Shown piece after piece: positions 60,048-64,000 of a stretch of 64,000 nt of DNA. Made by a program: the position numbers and the translations under genes. How positions within the stretch are numbered: position 1 is the first letter of the stretch; every line of letters begins with the position of its first letter. The notes under the pieces are model-generated. The model was not told where the DNA came from, did no database searches, and saw nothing but the letters and a program-made list of their open reading frames with translations. The DNA is from Azolla caroliniana. Its lineage: Eukaryota > Polypodiophyta. Where the stretch lies: NCBI GenBank assembly GCA_043228905.1, contig JBHGNT010000016.1, positions 11,098,001 through 11,162,000 on the forward strand, written 5' to 3'.

Positions 60048-61286
60048 TCAATTAGATTCCTCCATGTCTTCATTTACATCCGCCCTATTATGTTCATCGT
60101 CGAGGTAATCGAGGTCAGTATCCTTGTCTTGTCTTTTCTTGAAAGTCTTTACTCTTTTTCCTGCAATGGGTACGGCCAACCTTGATCCGTCTAGTTCCGC
60201 AAGGTGGTATGTGGCATTATCGTTGGCACTTGTCACCACATATGGCCCGAACCATCTTCTTGTGAGCTTTCTTGTTGTACTGTGTTGATTGTCAAGGGTG
60301 TTGTCGTAAACCAAAACCCAATCCCCTTGTTCAATCTTCTTGGGACGAAGTCGATGCGTGTTGTCGAACCGAACCTTGTTCTTTACTCGGGCTGCCTTCA
60401 TCATCTTTCGCGCTTTTTCTAAATCTTCAGGTCTTCTTTCAAGTTGCCTTATCCGCACCGCTAATAACTCTTCTCGGCTCATCTCGTTCTCCCACGGTAT
60501 CGCTACCCATGAGGCGATTGTCCTTTCGATGGGCATAATCGGCTTTTGTCCATACATAAGCTCCGTCGGCTTATACCCTGTCACCGAGCTATGTGTCGTT
60601 CTATCGGCGCACAAGGCATAGGGTAATAGTCGTGGCCAATTCCCGACTCGACCGTTGCATGCCCGTACGATGGCTTTAACGATAGGTCCATGCCCTCGCT
60701 CGATCTTCCCATTTGCTTCCGGATTGTAGGCAGTCGTGAGAGAGAGCTTCACTCCTAGTCTTTCGAAGAGCTCTATCGCTTCGTGCGCATCGAACTCCCC
60801 TCGGTCGGCCACTATCTTCCCTACACATCCATATCGGCAAACAACATCTTCAAGTAGAAATTTGCAAACGGCTGAAGTCGTCTTATTTGTCAAGGCTCGT
60901 CCTTCCACTTGATTTGTCAAGTCTTCCCTTGCCAGCGCTAAGTACTTCATTTGTCCCACTCCCATTGGCATCAAGACCAGATCCACCATCCGTTTGAAGT
61001 GTATGGTGAGTGGGTATGTCGGCTTTAACTCATCACGATGACGTATATTTGAATATACTTGGCAAGTTTTGCATGTGGACACGAAATGGAGTACATCTTT
61101 GTACATGCTTGGCCACCAGTACTTCTCCTTCAACTTTTCGAATGTCGCCCATGTTCCTCTATGACCTGCCCAAGCACTCTCGTGGAATTCGGTCATCAGC
61201 GTCTCTTGCTCTTCTTTCTTTACCACCACTCGACGTGGTATTCCTGTCCTTCTTTTTGGATGTCGCCAAAGGAATCCTCCCTTCAA
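60048..61286 (-). CDS. Gypsy-I integrase
   Basis: A 412-codon open frame. The start shown is not natural: it follows a stop at 61287-61289 within pol. It contains an H-H-C-C zinc finger (HESAWAGHRGTWATFEKLKE; CKTCQV), catalytic Asp in MVDLVLMPMG, Asp in KIVADRGEFDAHEA and Glu in AYNPEANGKIERGHGPIV, and a C-terminal DNA-binding part (GDWVLVYDNTLDNQHSTTRK; RRWFGPYVV), ending in an acidic tail. No chromodomain is visible. All three catalytic positions look intact. Confidence 0.9.
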   Translation of the reverse strand: MKGGFLWRHPKRRTGIPRRVVVKKEEQETLMTEFHESAWAGHRGTWATFEKLKEKYWWPSMYKDVLHFVSTCKTCQVYSNIRHRDELKPTYPLTIHFKRMVDLVLMPMGVGQMKYLALAREDLTNQVEGRALTNKTTSAVCKFLLEDVVCRYGCVGKIVADRGEFDAHEAIELFERLGVKLSLTTAYNPEANGKIERGHGPIVKAIVRACNGRVGNWPRLLPYALCADRTTHSSVTGYKPTELMYGQKPIMPIERTIASWVAIPWENEMSREELLAVRIRQLERRPEDLEKARKMMKAARVKNKVRFDNTHRLRPKKIEQGDWVLVYDNTLDNQHSTTRKLTRRWFGPYVVTSANDNATYHLAELDGSRLAVPIAGKRVKTFKKRQDKDTDLDYLDDEHNRADVNEDMEESN

Positions 61287-61292
61287 GAAGTA

Positions 61293-61733
61293 TCAGTAAG
61301 CTTTCTTTCGGATTCGTAGGGCCTCCTCCTTTGTCAACGAAGCATCTATCGTCAATGTTCTTAGGAATCTACCGATGAGTAACCACTCTCCTTCGTACTC
61401 GTTCTCGTTGCAGGCGTGGAGGGTTTGCGTGTCCTGGTCTTCCGCCGACAATCGAGCCATCTTGAAGAAGTCGAGGGCGACATCTTCATCTTCCGAAACT
61501 ATGTTACTTCCATTTGAAAATATTGCCCTCGACAGCATGTCAGCCATGGCGTTCTTCTTCCCTGCAATGTGACGGATCTCTAGGTTTAAAGACTTGATGT
61601 AGGCGATCCACCTTAGCATAGCAAGATCTGGGGTCGCACATCCTGAGACCATTCCGAGAATTGGGAGACAATCTGTCTCTATTATCACTTCTGACCCGAT
61701 CAGGTAATCTTCGTCCGTCTTCACTGCCGACAC
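61293..61733 (-). pseudogene. Gypsy-I RNase H
   Basis: A frame of 146 codons: EVIIETDCLPILGMV, MLRWIAYIKSLNLEIRHIAG, KKNAMADMLSRAIF. The start of RNase H lies in 62279-61815 (ICVTVDTSPTGIGWVINQ has the first catalytic Asp). A stop near 61815 and a gap to 61733 divide it. Confidence 0.8.
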
Positions 61734-61814
61734 AATACCCCAAAGTTCCCGTTTGACTTGGGCATATCTTTGTTGCCGTTCACTAAGAACCTTTGCTCCG
61801 AACCGGACGACATA

Positions 61815-63526
61815 TCACGCATTATCTTCACCTTCTTGATTGATGACCCACCCGATTCCGGTTGGGCTCGTATCTACAGTCACGCAAATTGGTTTCCCTT
61901 CGGCATAGTCGGCCTTCCTTAGTGCCGGAGCTTTAAGAAGCAGTTTCTTTAATCTTTGCATCGCCTTTGTGTGCTCGTCTCGCCATTTGAACTTTATTCT
62001 TTTCTTTAGTAGTCCATATAACGGTTCGGCGACATGAGCGTAGTGAGGAATCCATATATATGATAAAACGGGCACGCTCCAAGGAACCTTCAAACCTCCG
62101 TTTGGTTTTCGCATTCTTCTTTCATGTCTTGGATTGCGTTCACTTTGGATGGCGAGGGATTCCGGCCGTATGCTCCACACAAGTGACCTACCACCAAGAT
62201 CTCCGGTTGCCTGAATGCGGATTTTTCCCTCGAAAATGTCAAATTCGCATCTTCGGGCCTTTGAAGCACCTTCTCGCAATCTTTCATATGATCCGCAATG
62301 AACTTTCTACAACCCTCCTTATCTTTCAATTCATCTTTCTCCTCATCCAAACATCCTTTTATCGGAATATCATCCAAGAATGGCATTGTGATGTCCGGGA
62401 TGCAATCCTTCAAGACTTTATTCATGGCATTCACCATATGAGCCACCGAGTTCGTTGCGCCTTGGAGTAAGGTACACATCCGCACAAGCCCGATCGGATT
62501 CTTCATGGTTGTAATGTCCCGAATGTCGATCGCCAACTGGAATTGGTCATATCCGGAGTAGAGATTGCCAATGGAGTAGATGGACCGGCCCGCAAACGCT
62601 TCGGCAAATTCGTCCACGCTCGGACCGATTCCAGCATTTCGAATTGTCACCTTGTTGACGGGTTGAAGATCTTGGATGAATCGCAATGATCCATTCTTCT
62701 TCGGCACCGTGAACCACCTATTGGAATAAGGAGCATTCGACGGTTCTAGAATTCCCATACTCACATTCTCCTTTAAGAGCTCGATCAGGTTTGGAAGGTG
62801 TGCTCTCGGAACCGGTATCGGTTTCAAATTCCAAGGCACATGAGGCATCGTGAAGATCACCATCGGCTCTATAACCTTTGGGTCGGTACATCCGATTTCT
62901 TGTGGGAAGAATGCGAAAGCCTTCCCATGTCTCTCAAGCATATCGCGAAACATTCGCTCCTCTTCAGGGAGAAGGAAATCCTCCTTTCCAACTCGTAGCT
63001 TCCCCTTCGTCTCTTTGGTGAAGACATGACCTATCTTCTTCGGATCTCTTAAGCTTGGATCGTTAGCGACTTCCTTCATCTTTTGCCAGCTATCTTCCGG
63101 TTGCGGAACCGCAACTGGCTTGATCTTCTTATCCACCGTTTCCTTCATTGAGATGCCACGACGGTATTCATCGATGATAGCGTACATGTTGATGTCAGCT
63201 TCCTTCACTGAGATGTCAGCTTCCTTCATTGAGATGCCACGACGGTATTCATCGATGATAGCGTACATGTTGACCGAGTTAACCGAAATCACGCGTTGGT
63301 TGTGAAGATAGCTCAAGTCCACAACGTCCTCGATTTCGCCAATGGTGTCGTTAAATGAGGCTTCTTCCATAATATGAGTCACGAACTCTCCTTCTTCTAT
63401 TATGTTCTCTTCTTTCAGCATCTTTTCGAATTCTTGTATCCGGCGCTTGTGCTTCTTGTCGGGTAGTACTAGTTTACATGTGCCACTAGGTGTGACACAT
63501 GTTGCTTCTCCTTGCAATCCACGCAC
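61815..63526 (-). pseudogene. Gypsy-I reverse transcriptase
   Basis: 478 codons open (63526-62090), then a shifted frame to 61815. The N-terminal part is a linker with an internal 27-residue duplication (MYAIIDEYRRGISMKE twice). RT blocks: NAPYSNRWFTVPKKNGSLRF, QDLQPVNKVTIRNAG, YSGYDQFQLAIDIRDITTM, ATNSVAHMVNAMNKVL and catalytic ITMPFLDDIPIKG (FLDD). The frameshift near 62090 falls in the connection before RNase H. Confidence 0.86.
63141..63275 (-). repeat. 81-bp in-frame tandem duplication in Gypsy-I pol
   Basis: TCCTTCATTGAGATGCCACG starts at 63141 and again at 63222. The period is 81 bp, so 27 residues (MYAIIDEYRRGISMKE and neighbours) are doubled without a frame change. Confidence 0.9.
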
Positions 63527-63693
63527 TCTTCTTTCTTGTGGGGTCTTGTGATTGCTCGGACTATTTGTGCCCCATGCTTCAATAGTCCGCTCTAAAAATC
63601 CGAGGATTCACCTTTGAGACTATCTCGATTCCTTTCATGATTGGCTCACACCGTTAGGAATTGGACCGATCTTTGTTTGTCAAGACTCTTTAT

Positions 63694-63990
63694 TCATGCG
63701 AAGGCTGCTCCATTATCGAACACTCTGGTCTCCATCCGAGATGATGTGATATAAGGTTGCCCTGGGATGACAGGATGCGATGCCGATTCTTGTACGAAGA
63801 AGTGTTGATCCATCTCCACATCCCCGATCGTGACTTTGACATTGGGACAAGCTCCGTACAAATCCTCCGTAGACTTTGTTGCCGCGCGAATCTTCCATTC
63901 GTGGTTTGTATTGATTGGCCATCTTCCTTTTTTGTAGAAGTCAGTTGACATGAGGTTGATCTCCGAGCTGTGGTCGATCAAGGCTACCAC
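63694..63990 (-). pseudogene. Gypsy-I aspartic protease, partial at window edge
   Basis: Wording VALIDHSSEINLMSTDFY at the active site, then ATKSTEDLYGACPNVKVTIG and VQESASHPVIPGQPYI. The usual D-S/T-G triad reads D-H-S. The family, as I recall it, has D-H-G, so the Gly may be mutated. Gag must lie beyond position 64000. Stops between 63527 and 63693 separate it from RT. Confidence 0.75.
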
Positions 63991-64000
63991 GGTCTCTTTC

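Larger units (their letters stand above)
60048..63990 (-). mobile_element. Gypsy-I: Ty3/gypsy pol region, 5' part outside the window
   Basis: On the minus strand the order is protease (63990-63694), RT (63526-62090), RNase H (61733-61293), integrase (61286-60048). The wording differs strongly from the other gypsies here (protease DHS in place of DSG, RT FLDD). To my memory it resembles elements found in fungi and in early-diverging plants. A few stops and frameshifts are present, and the integrase frame is open. Confidence 0.85.

Overview
This window looks like nuclear DNA from a land plant, and almost all of it is nested LTR retrotransposons. I found no convincing host gene, rRNA, functional tRNA or CRISPR array. 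The plant call rests on initiator-Met-tRNA primer sites (TGGTATCAGAGC type), Ty1/copia and Ty3/gypsy polyproteins of plant type, chromodomain-tailed gypsy elements (chromoviruses), and CT-rich LTR leaders. The chromoviruses and the gypsy at 60.0-64.0 kb resemble what I remember from seed-free plants (fern, lycophyte, bryophyte) more than from flowering plants. That part is a low-confidence inference.

Layout. 1-6.5 kb is AT-rich with no recognisable gene and one array of five 83-bp repeats. 6.5-11.2 kb is Copia-A (minus), bounded by TSD TGCCC and lacking gag. 11.9-39.2 kb is a decayed gypsy element, Gypsy-1 (plus, TSD AACGA), interrupted twice. Chromovirus-B (minus, 13.2-24.6 kb) sits in its gag and itself carries Copia-E (plus, 17.7-23.4 kb, TSD GTCAA) inside its own gag. 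Chromovirus-C (minus, 26.5-32.1 kb, TSD TTTTG) sits near its protease. Gypsy-1 also has a third reading frame of about 927 codons between pol and the 3' LTR. 39.2-44.3 kb is a patchwork of copia and gypsy fragments. 44.4-49.9 kb is Chromovirus-D (plus, TSD ACCGT), the best-preserved coding copy. 49.9-56.9 kb is the end of another gypsy LTR with a tGGCGCC-type primer site, interrupted by Copia-G (minus, TSD CATAC), which carries a solo LTR (TSD CCCTC). 56.9-59.0 kb is a truncated copia, Copia-H (minus). 59.0-60.0 kb holds LTR-like debris with a tRNA-like unit. 60.0-64.0 kb is Gypsy-I (minus), running off the window.

How the parts work together. The three chromoviruses share an unusual set of cis signals. 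(1) The predicted 5' end of their RNA, starting 33 nt after the TATA box, is complementary over 12 nt to the site just inside the 5' LTR, with a compensatory base change between elements. This suggests Tf1/sushi-like self-priming instead of tRNA priming. (2) A GTTAAAC slippery site, a 6-nt spacer holding the gag stop, and an 8-bp stem with a 16-nt loop are conserved at every gag/pol junction, suggesting programmed -1 frameshifting. (3) Heat-shock-element arrays lie just upstream of the TATA box. (4) An antisense tRNA-like unit lies near the start of U3. The copia elements share a 10-bp inverted repeat that encloses the polypurine tract and LTR edge, and a pol C-terminal extension whose stop codon is supplied by the LTR. 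In-frame stops in the decayed elements are almost all of a kind one C-to-T or G-to-A step away from a sense codon.
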